From the NCBI RefSeq assembly GCF_018881635.1, contig NZ_JACVPY010000002.1, positions 401,374 to 465,373 of the forward strand: a DNA stretch of 64,000 bases, written 5' to 3'. Origin of the DNA: Polynucleobacter sp. UB-Piko-W3 (GTDB lineage: Bacteria; Pseudomonadota; Gammaproteobacteria; Burkholderiales; Burkholderiaceae). Numbering within the stretch: the stretch's first letter is position 1; every line of letters starts with the position of its first letter. Positions 6,935-16,253 of this stretch are shown piece after piece. The notes beneath the pieces are model-generated. The model saw only the letters and a program-made list of their open reading frames with translations. It was not told where the DNA came from and searched no databases. Position numbers and translations under genes: made by a program.

Positions 6935-9900
6935 TTGAGTATTTTTACCTCCTTCATTCGAGGAGTAATCGAGAAGCGTGTATTAGTTATCTTTGCTTCT
7001 GTAGCATTGCTTGGATTGGGCATGCTCAGTTTGAGCAAATTACCTATTCAGCCATACCCAGGCGTTGCACCATTAACGATTCAGGCAATCTCTCAATGGC
7101 CTGGAAGAAGTACTACTGAGGTCGAACAACAGGTCACTATTCCAGTTGAAAGTGCATTGGCTGGCATTCCAGGCTTACAAGCATTTCGCTCCGTATCTTT
7201 GTTCGGCTTATCCGTAGTCACACTTAAATTTAATGACGCTACTGACCCATTTAAAGCGCGTCAGGTGTTTGTTGCCAATTTATCGAATGTCAGCTTTCCA
7301 CCAGGTGTCACTTCTAGCATCAGCCCAGACTCTGATGCCACTGGTGAGATCATGCGTTATGAGGTTCGCTCCGATTACGCAAGCTCTACATTACTCAAAA
7401 CATTACAAAATTATGAGATCTATAAAGAGCTTAAGCAAACGCCTGGTGTAGCTGACGTTTCTTCATTTGGCGGCAAAGTTCGCCAGTATCAGGTAATTGT
7501 GAGCCCTGAGGGCTTACAAGCTAAAGGTGTTTCAGTTAACCAATTGATCTTGGCACTCACTAATGCTAATAGTAATACTGGCGGTGGCTTGCTGCCTAGT
7601 GGTGAACAGCAGTTCGTTATTCGTGGTGTAGGCCTGCTGAAGAATATCGACGATATCAAGCAAGTAGTCATCACTATTAATAATGGCGTGCCCATTCGGA
7701 TTGGAGATGTTGCTAGGGTAGAAATCGGTAATGCGCCACGCCTTGGTATGTTCCAGTTCAATGACAATCCAGATTCTGTTGAAGGCATTGTTTATTTACG
7801 CCGCGGTGAGAATGCTACAGAAGTACTAGCGCGAGTGCGTAGCACAGTTGATAACATTAATAAGCATGTATTACCACCTGGTATTGAGGTGAAGCCGTTC
7901 TATGACCGCCAAGTACTTTTAGACATCACGATTGGTACGGTGAAACATACTCTGTTCTTTGGTATCTCATTGGTTTTAGCAGTGTTGTTCTTCTTCTTAG
8001 GCAATATTCGTGCTGCTGCTGTTGTGGCCGCCGTAATCCCGCTCGCTTTGTGCGTCTCATTTATTCAGATGCATTTATGGAGCGTGCCTGCTAATTTGAT
8101 TTCCTTAGGCGCGATTGACTTTGGTGTGATCGTTGATTCTGCGGTGATTCTGACCGAGAACGTGATGCGTCACCTAGAGCAGGGTGGCAAGCGTTTAAAC
8201 CAAAGCATCATTTTGGCAACAAGTGAAGTGCAGCGAGCGATGATTTACTCAACCGGCATCATCATCGTTGCTTACTCGCCATTGTTCTTTATGGGCGGAG
8301 TTGAAGGCATCATCTTTAAGCCAATGGCTTTCACGATGGGCTTTGCTTTGATTGCAGCAATGGTCTTGAGCCTCACCTTTTTGCCAGCAATGATTTCTTT
8401 AGTATTTGGCGAGAACCTGCATCACAAGCCCCCCTCGTTTATGACTAAGATTCTCAATGGCTATAAACCGTTGCTGAGAAGGTGGATGGATCGTCCGCTA
8501 ACCGTTTTCTCGGTAGCAGTATTTGTTCTGGGATTAACGCTACTCAGTATGACTCGCTTAGGGACTGCATTCTTACCAACTTTGGAGGAGAATAATATTT
8601 GGTTGCGCGTTACCTTACCAAATACCGTGGATCTCGATTACTCTGTAAAGGTTGCCAATCAATTACGTGAAACCTTTATCAAGCAACCAGAGATCGACAA
8701 GGTTGCCGCACAAATTGGTCGTCCTGATGATGGCACGGACTCTACTGGTGTATTTAACCAGGAATACGGACTCTATTTAAAGAGCCCCGATAAGATGCCG
8801 GCGGGTTCATCCAAGAAAGACCTCATTGCGAATCTAGAGAAGGAGTTAAACCGGATTCCGGGTATTACCTATAGCTTCTCTCAGTACATTCAAGACAACG
8901 TCAATGAGGCCTTGTCAGGTGTTAAGGGCGAGAACTCAGTCAAAATTTATGGCACTGATCTTGAGGTTCTGGATCAAAAGGCCCATGAGGTAATCGATCA
9001 ACTCAAAAAGGTTCGCGGTGTAGCGGATGAGGGTATTTTGAAAGAGCTTGGTCAGCCCACTCTGAACATTCAGATCGATCGTGAACGTGCCTCACGCTAT
9101 AACATTAACGTAAATGATATTCAAACGGTTGTGGCTAATGCAATTGGCGGGGCCGCTGTAACAAGCTTACTTGAAGATGAAAAAACTTTCGGTATAGCAA
9201 TTCGCTTAAATGAGGGAAGTCGTAATGACGTAGCTGATATTGGCCATTTATTAGTGGAGTCTCCTGATGGCCTGAAAATACCTCTCTCAATGGTAGCCAC
9301 TGTGAAATTAACGGATGGACCATTCTTTATTTATCGCGAAGCGGGTAAGCGTTATATCGCCATTAAATTTAGCGTGCGTAACCGTGACTTAGGTAGCGCT
9401 GTCGAGGATGCACAGTATTTAGTTGAGCAAAACATCACATTACCGCCAAATTACTCTATTAGCTGGGATGGTCAGTTCAATCAAATGAAGCAAGCGCAAA
9501 AAAAATTGATGTTGATTGTTCCTTTGGCTCTGATGGGCATCTTCTTGTTGCTGGTTAGTGCTTTTGGCAATTTCCGCGATGCTACTATTGTGATGATTAA
9601 TGTACCCTTTGCTGCCATTGGTGGTGTGCTTGCCTTGCACCTCGCTGGTGAGACACTGAGTATCTCGGCATTCTTCGGCTTCTTATCACTCTTTGGGATT
9701 GCAATTCAAGATGGCGTAATCTTGATCTCGTTTATCAATAAGACAGTTGCAACCGAGCATGGGCAGATGAAAGATGCCATGGTTGAAGGTGCTTCATTGC
9801 GCGTTCGTCCAGTGTTGATGACGGCCATGCTCTCTGGTTTAGGTTTATTACCTGCAGCTCTGTCCCATTCCATTGGTTCAGAAGCTCAGCGTCCACTGGC

Positions 9901-10012
9901 TCTGGTGATTGTGGGAGGCATGGTAACAACCACTGTCCTTACGCTCTTAGTCTTGCCAGTGATTTATGGCTGGTTCAGAGGTCGTGCATTGACACCTGCT
10001 AGCAATATTTAA
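6935..10012 (+). CDS. RND efflux pump, CzcA/CusA heavy-metal type
   Basis: 1025 residues, normal length for RND permeases. The proton-driven inner-membrane pump of the operon. It shows the duplicated 12-helix plan with two large periplasmic loops. Within helix 4 lies DFGVIVDSAVILTEN, which keeps the Asp, Asp, Glu spacing (D, +6 D, +13 E) of the heavy-metal RND branch. The second half has the matching IQDGVILISF. This puts it with CzcA/CusA rather than with drug pumps, but the ion or substrate cannot be named. The start is TTG 6935, 5 bases after AGGAGG and adjacent to the adaptor stop. There is no metal-sensing regulator beside it. Confidence 0.85.
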   Translation: MSIFTSFIRGVIEKRVLVIFASVALLGLGMLSLSKLPIQPYPGVAPLTIQAISQWPGRSTTEVEQQVTIPVESALAGIPGLQAFRSVSLFGLSVVTLKFNDATDPFKARQVFVANLSNVSFPPGVTSSISPDSDATGEIMRYEVRSDYASSTLLKTLQNYEIYKELKQTPGVADVSSFGGKVRQYQVIVSPEGLQAKGVSVNQLILALTNANSNTGGGLLPSGEQQFVIRGVGLLKNIDDIKQVVITINNGVPIRIGDVARVEIGNAPRLGMFQFNDNPDSVEGIVYLRRGENATEVLARVRSTVDNINKHVLPPGIEVKPFYDRQVLLDITIGTVKHTLFFGISLVLAVLFFFLGNIRAAAVVAAVIPLALCVSFIQMHLWSVPANLISLGAIDFGVIVDSAVILTENVMRHLEQGGKRLNQSIILATSEVQRAMIYSTGIIIVAYSPLFFMGGVEGIIFKPMAFTMGFALIAAMVLSLTFLPAMISLVFGENLHHKPPSFMTKILNGYKPLLRRWMDRPLTVFSVAVFVLGLTLLSMTRLGTAFLPTLEENNIWLRVTLPNTVDLDYSVKVANQLRETFIKQPEIDKVAAQIGRPDDGTDSTGVFNQEYGLYLKSPDKMPAGSSKKDLIANLEKELNRIPGITYSFSQYIQDNVNEALSGVKGENSVKIYGTDLEVLDQKAHEVIDQLKKVRGVADEGILKELGQPTLNIQIDRERASRYNINVNDIQTVVANAIGGAAVTSLLEDEKTFGIAIRLNEGSRNDVADIGHLLVESPDGLKIPLSMVATVKLTDGPFFIYREAGKRYIAIKFSVRNRDLGSAVEDAQYLVEQNITLPPNYSISWDGQFNQMKQAQKKLMLIVPLALMGIFLLLVSAFGNFRDATIVMINVPFAAIGGVLALHLAGETLSISAFFGFLSLFGIAIQDGVILISFINKTVATEHGQMKDAMVEGASLRVRPVLMTAMLSGLGLLPAALSHSIGSEAQRPLALVIVGGMVTTTVLTLLVLPVIYGWFRGRALTPASNI

Positions 10013-10033
10013 TACAGAAAGTACTCTAGAGTG

Positions 10034-10822
10034 ATGAGCGAACGCAAACCCCATATCTTGGTCTCCAATGACGATGGTTACCTCGCTCCTGGTTTATTGG
10101 CTTTGGTAAATGCAGTTCGTCCATTAGGGCGCATTACCGTGATTGCTCCTGAGCAGAATCATAGTGGGGCGTCTAACTCTCTCACATTATCTAGACCACT
10201 TTCAATTCATCGCGTTGCTGGTGGCGAACGTGATGGCTTCTTCTTTATCAACGGTACTCCAACAGATTGTGTGCACGTAGCGATGACTGGCTTTTTAGAT
10301 GAAAAGCCTGATCTCGTGATTTCTGGGATTAATCAGGGTGAGAATATGGGTGAAGACGTGCTCTATTCTGGTACGGTTGCAGCAGCGGTTGAAGGGGTAA
10401 TGTTCGGCGTGCCGGGGATTGCCTTCTCGCAAATTGATCGTGGCTGGAATCGAATTGAGGATGCTGCTAAAGCGGCCCACGATGTTGTAGCGCAAATGCT
10501 AGTCTCAGCACTTACTAGAACCGAAGGCACTGCCACTTTACTGAATGTGAATATTCCGAATCGTCCTTATGCCGATTTATCTCGCTGGCGTGTGACGCGT
10601 TTAGGTAATCGCCATCACTCACAGCCGGTAGTTGTTCAGGATAGTCCGCGGGGTGACAAGATCTATTGGATCGGTGCTGCCGGAGACGTTAAAGAGGGCT
10701 CTGAAGGCACAGATTTTCATGCAATTGATGAGGGCTGTATATCCATTACTCCAATGCAATTGGACCTGAGTCATCACGCACGCTTAGCGGCGATGCGCGC
10801 TAATGGTTGGGACCGCGGTTGA
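10034..10822 (+). CDS. surE: 5'/3'-nucleotidase SurE
   Basis: 262 residues. SurE dephosphorylates nucleoside monophosphates using a divalent metal. Metal ligands are visible: the N-terminal SNDDGY, then the serine of HSGASNSLT and the asparagine of [21 protein letters not shown] residues ([11 protein letters not shown]) are also conserved. I favour ATG 10034; the preceding GTG at 10031 is an in-frame alternative and neither has a strong ribosome site. The stop overlaps the pcm start. surE-pcm-nlpD is a conserved order, associated with stationary-phase survival in other bacteria. Confidence 0.93.
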   Translation: MSERKPHILVSNDDGYLAPGLLALVNAVRPLGRITVIAPEQNHSGASNSLTLSRPLSIHRVAGGERDGFFFINGTPTDCVHVAMTGFLDEKPDLVISGINQGENMGEDVLYSGTVAAAVEGVMFGVPGIAFSQIDRGWNRIEDAAKAAHDVVAQMLVSALTRTEGTATLLNVNIPNRPYADLSRWRVTRLGNRHHSQPVVVQDSPRGDKIYWIGAAGDVKEGSEGTDFHAIDEGCISITPMQLDLSHHARLAAMRANGWDRG

Positions 10823-11475
10823 AAGCTCCTACCGAAAGATTCGCTGCTTATCGTCAAGCACTAGCGGCCAAGGTGCATGCTAGTGGCGTGAAGCACGGTA
10901 AAACGCTCGAAGCAATTGCTACTGTGCCACGCCATGCATTTATTGATGCTGGTTTACATGCCCAAGCTTACGAAGATACAGCGCTTCCGATTGGACAAGA
11001 ACAAACTATCTCTAAGCCCTCAGTAGTGGCCCGCATGATTGAGCTATTACATAAACCTAGGCACAAGCTTAGTAAGGTTTTAGAGATTGGCACTGGCTGT
11101 GGGTATCAAGCTGCTGTACTCAGTCTATTGGCCGATGAGGTCTATTCCATAGAGCGTATTCGGCCGCTGCATGATTTAGCTAGAGCGAAGCTGCGTCCAT
11201 TTCGGATCAATAATCTGCGCTTAATCTATGGCGACGGTATCTTGGGCTTACCTCAGGCTGCCCCCTTTGATGGAATTATCCTAGCCGCAGCCGGTTTGGG
11301 TATTCCGGATGCCTTGTTAGATCAACTGGCTATCGGCGGGCGTTTGGTTGCCCCAGTCGCCAAAAATGAAAAAGAGCAGCAGCTCATCATGGTTGAGAGA
11401 ATGAGTTCTCAGCGCTATCAAAGAACTGTGCTGGACGAGGTCTTTTTTGTCCCCTTACAATCAGGGGTAGTATGA
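10819..11475 (+). CDS. pcm: Protein-L-isoaspartate O-methyltransferase
   Basis: About 218 residues. Repairs isoaspartyl residues in aged proteins with S-adenosylmethionine. Motifs: [13 protein letters not shown] (substrate loop), then SAM motif [15 protein letters not shown], then VYSIER and a late [11 protein letters not shown] place the start at TTG 10819, which overlaps the surE stop as TTGA; TTG 10807 is an in-frame alternative that would extend further into surE. The end overlaps nlpD as ATGA. Coupled translation along surE-pcm-nlpD is likely. Confidence 0.9.
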   Translation: MKAPTERFAAYRQALAAKVHASGVKHGKTLEAIATVPRHAFIDAGLHAQAYEDTALPIGQEQTISKPSVVARMIELLHKPRHKLSKVLEIGTGCGYQAAVLSLLADEVYSIERIRPLHDLARAKLRPFRINNLRLIYGDGILGLPQAAPFDGIILAAAGLGIPDALLDQLAIGGRLVAPVAKNEKEQQLIMVERMSSQRYQRTVLDEVFFVPLQSGVV

Positions 11476-12266
11476 GATCTCACCAGAATTTAATATCAAT
11501 TATGTCTACTAGCTTATCTAAGAGCCTCCTGATTGCACTCATGTCTGCATCCCTGATGCTGACAGTCGGCTGTTCTACACCTCGCACCAAGCCTGCTAGT
11601 GTGACTGATCGCACCAGCGCATTACCCGAACCCACACCTCCTGCCCCTCCTGGCTACTATCGCGTGAAGAAAGGCGACACCTTAGCGCGTATCGCCTTAG
11701 ATCATGGACAAGCACCACGTGATGTCGCGCAGTGGAATATTGCAGCTAATCCAAGCTTCAACCCAAATATGATTGAGGTCGATGATTTGGTATTAATTAG
11801 AGCGCCTGCAGGATTAAAGTCTGCAAAAGTAGCTGACAAGAAACCAGCAGGCGATAAGGTGGATGAGCCTGCGCCAGAAGTTAAAAAACCCGAAGTGGTT
11901 GCAGAGCCAGGCATTCGTTTATCCTGGCCCGCGAAAGGCAAGGTAAGTGCTGAATTTAATGAAACCAATAAAGGTATTGATATTGCCGGTAAGGTTGGCG
12001 AACCAATATTAGCAGCCTCTGAGGGTAAGGTGGTATATGCCGGCAATAGCTTACGTGGTTACGGTAACTTAGTCATTATTAAGCATGACAATACCTATCT
12101 CACTGCCTACGCGCATAACAGCAAGCTCGTAGTTAAAGAGGGTGATGCAGTTCGCAAGGGGCAGAAGATCGCCGAGATGGGCGATACGGATGCTACTTCT
12201 CCTAAGCTGCATTTTGAATTACGCGTAAACGGTAAGCCAGTTAATCCAACGCCGTATCTGCAGTAA
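11472..12266 (+). CDS. nlpD: NlpD-like LysM/LytM-domain lipoprotein
   Basis: 264 residues from ATG 11472 (overlapping the pcm stop); ATG 11502 is an alternative. A hydrophobic signal ends in a lipobox-like TVGC with the cysteine near residue 34, so it is probably lipid-anchored. A LysM domain follows ([18 protein letters not shown], about 62-110), then an Ala/Pro/Lys linker and a LytM (M23) domain. In the M23 domain the first zinc histidine is replaced: NKGIDIAG instead of an HxGxD motif, as in E. coli NlpD. It should therefore activate an amidase (AmiC type) rather than cut peptidoglycan itself. The late HFEL motif is kept. No rpoS follows, although nlpD-rpoS is common. Confidence 0.88.
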   Translation: MRSHQNLISIMSTSLSKSLLIALMSASLMLTVGCSTPRTKPASVTDRTSALPEPTPPAPPGYYRVKKGDTLARIALDHGQAPRDVAQWNIAANPSFNPNMIEVDDLVLIRAPAGLKSAKVADKKPAGDKVDEPAPEVKKPEVVAEPGIRLSWPAKGKVSAEFNETNKGIDIAGKVGEPILAASEGKVVYAGNSLRGYGNLVIIKHDNTYLTAYAHNSKLVVKEGDAVRKGQKIAEMGDTDATSPKLHFELRVNGKPVNPTPYLQ

Positions 12267-12280
12267 TAGTCAAAGAGCAC

Positions 12281-13102
12281 ATGGCTACTGTTCTCGTCTT
12301 TGATATCGAAACGATTCCGGATGTGGCTGGCCTACGTCGTCTAGAGGATTTACCAGACTCCATGAGCGACGCTGAAGTAGCGGCTAAAGCCATGGCTGAC
12401 AAAGCAGCTAAAACGGGTAGTGAGTTTCTGCCACTCTTCTTGCAAAAGATTGTTGCCATTTCTTGTGTGATTCGGAGAAGCACGAAAGAAGGCGCGCCAC
12501 AAATTAAAGTCGGAACCCTCGGTACTCCGCAAGACGATGAAAAAGTATTGATTCAGGCTTTCTTTGATCTGATTGAGAAGTACACGCCGCAACTCGTATC
12601 CTGGAATGGTAGTGGCTTTGATCTGCCTGTGTTGCATTATCGTGCGCTCGCTAATCACATTCAGGCACCACGTTATTGGGAAATGGGCGAGAGCCAAGAG
12701 GCTGATAGCCGCGACTTTAAGTGGAATAACTACATCAGCCGCTATCACATGCGTCATCTCGATATGATGGATCTCTTGGCCAAGTTCAATGGCAGAGCGA
12801 ATGCTCCCCTTGATGGTTTAGCAAAGCTCTGTGGTTTTCCTGGGAAGATGGGCATGGATGGCAGTCAAGTTTGGCCTGCCTATCAAGATGGCAAGATTGA
12901 TGATATTCGTCGCTATTGCGAGACGGATGTTGTGAATACTTATCTGATGTATTGCCGCTTTCAATTGCTGCGTGGCGGCTTTTCTTTAGCTGAATACCAA
13001 GAAGAAATTGCGTTTGTAAAAACCTATCTAGAAAAAGAAGCTAAAGAGCCTCATGGCGCTCAATGGCAAGAGTATCTCCAAGGCTTCGCACCGGATGCGT
13101 AG
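12281..13102 (+). CDS. PolB-like 3'-5' exonuclease (DnaQ superfamily)
   Basis: 273 residues. Resembles the predicted 3'-5' exonuclease family related to the proofreading domain of DNA polymerase B. Catalytic acidic motifs are in order: VFDIETIPD (residues 5-13), SWNGSGFDLPVL in the middle, then YCETDVVNTYLMY near residue 215, matching ExoI, ExoII and ExoIII. No polymerase domain is attached. The substrate is unknown. ATG 12281 lacks a strong ribosome site. The 3' end overlaps rlmD by 8 bases. Confidence 0.85.
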   Translation: MATVLVFDIETIPDVAGLRRLEDLPDSMSDAEVAAKAMADKAAKTGSEFLPLFLQKIVAISCVIRRSTKEGAPQIKVGTLGTPQDDEKVLIQAFFDLIEKYTPQLVSWNGSGFDLPVLHYRALANHIQAPRYWEMGESQEADSRDFKWNNYISRYHMRHLDMMDLLAKFNGRANAPLDGLAKLCGFPGKMGMDGSQVWPAYQDGKIDDIRRYCETDVVNTYLMYCRFQLLRGGFSLAEYQEEIAFVKTYLEKEAKEPHGAQWQEYLQGFAPDA

Positions 13103-14519
13103 AGGTGCTAAGCCAGTCAATATTGAAGTGACTGAGCCAGTTAAAGTTGAAGCACTGGATTTAGATGCCCAAGGCATTGCCCGTTTAGCCCCTAATGAAG
13201 AAGAACAAGCTCTTGGCCAAAGTGGCAAGGTCATTTTCATCAAGGGGGCATTGCCAACCGAGTTGGTCACTTACACCATCACCAGTGATAAGGCTCGTTT
13301 TAGCAAAGCGAAGGTACGCGATATCTTAAAACCAGCGGTATTTAGGGTGGAGCCTCAGTGCGCAGCCTTTGGTGTGTGTGGTGGCTGTACTATGCAGCAC
13401 TTAGATATTCGGGCGCAGGTTGCGATGAAGCAGCGAGTGCTTGAAGATGACTTGCAACACATTGCCAAAGTAAGGCCACAAGAAATTCTGCGACCGATGG
13501 GCGGTCCCACTTGGGAGTACCGTCATCGTGCACGCCTAAGTGCAGTCAATCGCTCCATAAAGAAGGGTACGGTTCTGATTGGCTTTCATGAAGGTAAGAG
13601 TGGCTATGTAGCCGATATGCTGGCCTGCGAGATTTTGCCAAAGCACGTTTCTGATTTATTGCCAGAGATGCGCAAATTGGTTATGAGCCTATCGATTGTC
13701 GATCGTATGCCTCAAATTGAAATTGCTGTTGGTGAGCCAGAAGAACCTGATTCGGATGATCCACAAAAGAGTAAGCCCGTCACGGCATTGGTATTTCGTA
13801 ACCTGCAGCCCTTAACAGCTGCAGACGAAGCCTTACTTCGAGGATTTGCAGACCAGCATCAAGTCTGGATCTGGTTACAGCCCAAAGGCATTGAGACCGT
13901 AGCCCCGTTTTATCCAGAGACTGGCAAGCTTTGCTACCGCCTACCCGAGTTTGAAATCGAGATGCCATTTAAGCCAGCTGATTTCACACAAGTTAATCAT
14001 ATGATGAACCGTGTGCTCGTGAGTAGGGCAATTCGTTTGCTGGAAGTAAAAGAAACCGATCGTGTACTCGATTTATTTTGTGGACTTGGAAATTTCACAC
14101 TACCACTTGCTAGAAAAGCAAAACAAGTCTTGGGCATAGAGGGCTTGGAAAGCTTAACAACACGCGCAAAAGAAAATGCAGTGCATAACGGCCTTGAAGA
14201 AAAGGCTAGCTTCATGAAAAGCGATTTGTTTGAAGTGACTACAGAGACCATTGCATCTTGGGGGAGGGCGGAGCGTTGGCTCATGGATCCACCCCGCGAA
14301 GGTGCCATGGAAATTTGTAAAGCGCTTGCAGACTTGCATACTCAAAAAAGCGACTTACTACCAGAGCGCATTGTCTATGTCTCTTGCAACCCCAAAACAT
14401 TGGCTAGGGATGCGGAGATTTTGTGTCATCACGCTGGCTATACACTGAGTAGCGCTGGGATCGTCAATATGTTCCCGCACACCTCTCACGTGGAGTCCAT
14501 GGCAGTCTTTAGTCGCTAA
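13095..14519 (+). CDS. rlmD: 23S rRNA (uracil-1939-C5)-methyltransferase RlmD
   Basis: 474 residues. Methylates U1939 of 23S rRNA. An N-terminal TRAM-like region is followed by the cysteine cluster for a 4Fe-4S centre (QCAAFGVCGGC, with a fourth cysteine in ACEILPK). The SAM fold has DLFCGLGNFTLPLA and DPPREGA, and the catalytic cysteine is in VYVSCNP. I choose ATG 13095, which overlaps the exonuclease stop; an ATG at 13053 would extend 14 residues into the upstream gene and is less likely. Followed by a compound hairpin, 14529-14568. Confidence 0.92.
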   Translation: MRRGAKPVNIEVTEPVKVEALDLDAQGIARLAPNEEEQALGQSGKVIFIKGALPTELVTYTITSDKARFSKAKVRDILKPAVFRVEPQCAAFGVCGGCTMQHLDIRAQVAMKQRVLEDDLQHIAKVRPQEILRPMGGPTWEYRHRARLSAVNRSIKKGTVLIGFHEGKSGYVADMLACEILPKHVSDLLPEMRKLVMSLSIVDRMPQIEIAVGEPEEPDSDDPQKSKPVTALVFRNLQPLTAADEALLRGFADQHQVWIWLQPKGIETVAPFYPETGKLCYRLPEFEIEMPFKPADFTQVNHMMNRVLVSRAIRLLEVKETDRVLDLFCGLGNFTLPLARKAKQVLGIEGLESLTTRAKENAVHNGLEEKASFMKSDLFEVTTETIASWGRAERWLMDPPREGAMEICKALADLHTQKSDLLPERIVYVSCNPKTLARDAEILCHHAGYTLSSAGIVNMFPHTSHVESMAVFSR

Positions 14520-14528
14520 GGACTAAAT

Positions 14529-14568
14529 CCCCGCTTTAGTGCATCACGCATTCTTGCGGTGCAAGGGG
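14529..14568. other. Compound hairpin after rlmD
   Basis: Nested inverted repeats: CCCC (14529-14532) with GGGG (14565-14568), TGCA (14540-14543) with TGCA (14560-14563), and CGCA (14547-14550) with TGCG (14555-14558). The structure is regular but no T-run follows, so it is not a typical terminator. It could stabilise or end the rlmD mRNA. Confidence 0.4.
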
Positions 14569-14656
14569 CTCATGAGACCATCTTTGTGGAGAGTAGATTG
14601 AATCTATGCAGTGAGCCATGGCTGCTAACAATCTTACTAAGCACTGGGAGAGTGTC

Positions 14657-14737
14657 ATGAAAGCCTCAGATAGTTTTGCGATCATCTTAATTCTGATTGC
14701 ACTGTCTTATGCGGTGAGCATGTTTGTAGCGAACTAA
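14657..14737 (+). CDS. Possible 26-residue single-span membrane protein
   Basis: Reads MKASDSFAIILILIALSYAV then SMFVAN and a stop. One strongly hydrophobic stretch could span the membrane. ATG 14657 sits 6 bases after GGGAG (14646-14650). An in-frame ATG at 14618 would give a 39-residue form but lacks a ribosome site. The gene lies alone between rlmD and the convergent YccA-like gene. No family recognised. The good ribosome site and clean hydrophobic pattern support it, but an ORF this short can arise by chance. Confidence 0.45.
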   Translation: MKASDSFAIILILIALSYAVSMFVAN

Positions 14738-14763
14738 TCGTTCATTACAAAAGTGTGAAGACC

Positions 14764-14794
14764 AAAAACTAAAGGCGCCCGCAGGCGCCTTTAG
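14764..14794 (-). terminator. Terminator of the YccA-like gene
   Basis: Perfect 11-bp stem CTAAAGGCGCC / GGCGCCTTTAG with a 4-base loop (14780-14783). On the minus strand it is followed by TTTTT (14764-14768), the classic intrinsic layout. It lies 33 bases past the stop of the minus-strand gene. Confidence 0.88.
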
Positions 14795-14826
14795 AGAACA
14801 TCTCACTAAAAAGTCCTTAGACTTTA

Positions 14827-15528
14827 TTAATCTTTGTTTCCACCAACAATACCTAACAGTGCCAGTAAGTTGGTAAACACGTTATACACATCCAAGTAGA
14901 TAGCCAAAGTAGCCATGATGTAGTTGGTCTCGCCGCCATTGATGACGCGTTGTACGTCAACCAGAATGAAGGCTGAGAAGATTGCGATAGCCAAAACCAT
15001 CACAGTCAACATTAAGGCGGGTAACTGTAGCCAGATGTTTGCCAATGAAGCAACGATCAACAGCAGTACGCCAACCATCAACCATTTACCCATGCCTGCA
15101 AAATCACTTTTGCTCACAGTAGCAATGGTGGCCATCGTAGCGAAGATCGCTGCTGTGCCGCCAAAAGATAGCATGATGAGCGTAGCGCCATTGCTGTAGC
15201 TATTGAGCGTAAACCCAATTAGGCGGGACATCATGATGCCCATAAAGAATGTGAAGCCTAAGAGCAGCAGAACGCCTATGCCAGTCTCTTTATTCTTTTC
15301 AATAGCCCAGAAGAAGCCAAAGGCAACTGCCATGAAGACAATGAAACCAATAAATGGGCTACCAGCAAAAAGGGTAAAGCCCATCGCAACACCAAGCCAG
15401 GCGCCAATCACGGTTGGAACCATAGATAGAGCTAGGAGAGCATAGGTATTGCGCAGTACGCGGTTACGTACCTGTAGGTTGGTAATTGAACCGGTTTGAC
15501 CAAAGCCGTAAGAGTTGAGATCACTCAT
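14827..15528 (-). CDS. Bax inhibitor-1/YccA family membrane protein
   Basis: 233 residues with about seven membrane helices. Belongs to the BI-1-like family; E. coli YccA modulates the FtsH protease and others act as calcium leak channels. The N-terminus MSDLNSYGFGQ, the VRNRVLRNTYALLALSM segment and the C-terminal LAIYLDVYNVFTNLLALLG with conserved aspartate are typical. The start is ATG at 15528 (complement), 5 bases after AAGGAG; an ORF extension to 15702 is without homology. Links to HflK/HflC, which also act on FtsH, are encoded elsewhere in this window. Confidence 0.9.
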   Translation of the reverse strand: MSDLNSYGFGQTGSITNLQVRNRVLRNTYALLALSMVPTVIGAWLGVAMGFTLFAGSPFIGFIVFMAVAFGFFWAIEKNKETGIGVLLLLGFTFFMGIMMSRLIGFTLNSYSNGATLIMLSFGGTAAIFATMATIATVSKSDFAGMGKWLMVGVLLLIVASLANIWLQLPALMLTVMVLAIAIFSAFILVDVQRVINGGETNYIMATLAIYLDVYNVFTNLLALLGIVGGNKD

Positions 15529-15796
15529 ATTGACTCCTTTTTCAAAGTGATTACATGAGCCCATGAAGGGCTGTTGACAGTAAGTATAGACAAAACAGCC
15601 TGATTTCAAGCCCCCAGAGAAAAGACCTACAAAATGAGGGTTTATGCCCTGTAAATTCAATAGCTTAGCCCTACTCTTATAGGGGTAAATACCCTCAGGC
15701 AATGTATAATTCGGGGGTCGTTGAGCTTGGGCGGGCTTTTTAACCCGTTTTCACCTTAGCCAACAAATATCTATGAAATCACTATTGGAGTCTTGC

Positions 15797-16222
15797 ATGG
15801 CAATTGAACGCACCCTTTCTATCATCAAACCTGATGCTGTCGCTAAAAACGTCATCGGCAAAATCTATGACCGTTTTGAATCCGCTGGTTTGAAGATTAT
15901 TGCTTCCAGAATGGCGCACCTCTCACAAGTTGAGGCTGAACAGTTCTATGGCGTTCACAAAGATCGTCCTTTCTTTAAGGATTTGGTGAGCTTCATGATT
16001 TCTGGCCCAGTGATGATTCAAGTGTTGCAAGGCGAAGGCGCAATTGCAAAGAATCGTGATTTGATGGGTGCTACTGATCCTAAGAAGGCAGACAAAGGCA
16101 CAATCCGTGCCGATTTTGCTGACAGCATTGATGCAAATGCGGTTCATGGTTCTGATGCTCCTGAAACAGCTGCTGTGGAAGTTGCTTTCTTCTTCCCCGG
16201 TATCAATGTTTTCAATCGTTAA
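15797..16222 (+). CDS. ndk: Nucleoside diphosphate kinase
   Basis: 141 residues, the usual length. Transfers phosphate between nucleoside tri- and diphosphates through a histidine. [12 protein letters not shown] opens the protein and [12 protein letters not shown] holds the phospho-histidine near residue 117. ATG 15797 follows TTGGAG (15785-15790); the upstream in-frame ATG at 15773 would add 8 residues not found in the family. A TATAAT at 15705-15710 may be the -10 of its promoter, but no matching -35 is seen. Begins the long housekeeping run that follows. Confidence 0.97.
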   Translation: MAIERTLSIIKPDAVAKNVIGKIYDRFESAGLKIIASRMAHLSQVEAEQFYGVHKDRPFFKDLVSFMISGPVMIQVLQGEGAIAKNRDLMGATDPKKADKGTIRADFADSIDANAVHGSDAPETAAVEVAFFFPGINVFNR

Positions 16223-16253
16223 TCATTAACTTATTTATTTATAAGTAGGCGCA

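Noticed and set aside
11935..12266. NlpD M23 domain as an active peptidoglycan hydrolase
   Set aside because: The first zinc histidine is replaced by asparagine, as in E. coli NlpD, which activates an amidase instead.
15529..15702. N-terminal extension of the YccA-like protein to 15702
   Set aside because: The extra 58 residues are not family-like, and AAGGAG precedes ATG 15528.
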